Shown here piece by piece: positions 7,011 to 7,397 of a DNA stretch of 7,397 bases (the first letter of the stretch is position 1; the number at the start of each line of letters is the position of its first letter). The notes beneath the pieces are model-generated. The model was not told the origin of the DNA. It was given only the letters and a program-made list of their open reading frames with translations, and made no database searches. The position numbers were made by a program, and so were the translations under genes. The stretch is from Alphaproteobacteria bacterium (lineage in GTDB: Bacteria > Pseudomonadota > Alphaproteobacteria > UBA11222): assembly GCA_003454415.1 (NCBI GenBank), contig DMKG01000066.1, positions 488-7,884 on the forward strand, given 5' to 3'.

Positions 7011-7397
7011 TCAGTTACGAATCCCGCCTTCGCGCTGCTCCGGCGTGGCAAGCACATCCGCGCAGCGCTGGCAGACATCCTCATGCCCCGCGACCGTTCC
7101 TACTTCCGGCAGGATCATCCAGCAGCGCTGGCATTTTTCTCCCGCCGCGAGGGCGTTGATCACCCCCACGCCGGGAACCTCCGCAAGCTGGAAGGCGTCT
7201 GCCGGAACGGCCTCCGAGATCAGACGCGCGCCGGACGTAATGGCGATTTCGTTGATATCGACCCCCTGCATGGCCTGGAAAATCGCCGGGTCGCTGACAT
7301 GAATCCGCGGCGCGGCTTCAAGGCTTGCGCCAATGCGTTTTTCGCGACGCTCCAGTTCCAGCGCGCCGGTCACCACCTGGCGCAGCTGCCGCACCAT
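7011..7397 (-). CDS. ileS: Isoleucyl-tRNA synthetase, C-terminal end only
   Basis: IleRS charges tRNA-Ile with isoleucine in the cytoplasm. Only the last 128 or so residues lie in the window; the gene enters from the right edge, and the Met at the edge is internal rather than the start. Recognisable are REKRIGASLEA (18-28), typical of the region before the C-terminal domain, and the C-terminal zinc finger with two Cys pairs, EKCQRCW (C89, C92) and VCQRC (C109, C112), counted from the window edge. The catalytic Rossmann fold, HIGH and KMSKS motifs are outside. Intact zinc Cys and a normal stop just before lspA indicate a functional 3' end. Confidence 0.96.
   Translation of the reverse strand: MVRQLRQVVTGALELERREKRIGASLEAAPRIHVSDPAIFQAMQGVDINEIAITSGARLISEAVPADAFQLAEVPGVGVINALAAGEKCQRCWMILPEVGTVAGHEDVCQRCADVLATPEQREGGIRN

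Overview
This GC-rich window carries seven protein genes, all on the minus strand, so transcription runs from the right end to the left. In that order they are: the 3' end of ileS (isoleucyl-tRNA synthetase), lspA (signal peptidase II), a small lipoprotein of the DUF3035/BamF-like type, two adjacent M16-family peptidase genes, pgi (short-form glucose-6-phosphate isomerase), and mutL (mismatch repair), which runs off the left edge. The DUF3035-type lipoprotein next to lspA, the ileS-lspA-lipoprotein-M16-M16 order and an endonuclease-type MutL all point to an alphaproteobacterium. I cannot name the genus from sequence alone.

Layout. Positions 7397-5918 hold ileS (partial), lspA and the lipoprotein gene, packed with a 3-base gap and then a 14-base overlap. 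Positions 5917-5722 are the only real intergenic space, 196 bases. It has no convincing gene but several small inverted repeats. Positions 5721-1 hold M16 (active) - M16 (inactive) - pgi - mutL, joined by a TGATG junction, a 20-base gap with a good ribosome binding site, and an ATGA junction. Translational coupling within this second block looks likely.

How the genes fit together. The right half is an envelope module. LspA removes signal peptides from prolipoproteins, and its neighbour is a lipoprotein with a clear lipobox. The two M16 proteins both carry export signals, so they should act in the periplasm or on the cell envelope. The first M16 has the complete zinc site (HFLEH plus a distal Glu). 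The second has lost every metal ligand but keeps the R-x6-Y pair that the first lacks, so the two look like obligate halves of one heteromeric peptidase. pgi and mutL are housekeeping genes with no functional link to the envelope genes and seem to be passengers in the same transcription unit.

The window looks like ordinary core chromosome. I see no mobile element, CRISPR array, tRNA or rRNA gene. The points most worth a second look are the split M16 active site, a canonical A_AAA_AAC slippery heptamer at the junction of the two M16 genes, and the structured 196-base leader ahead of a GTG-started M16 gene.
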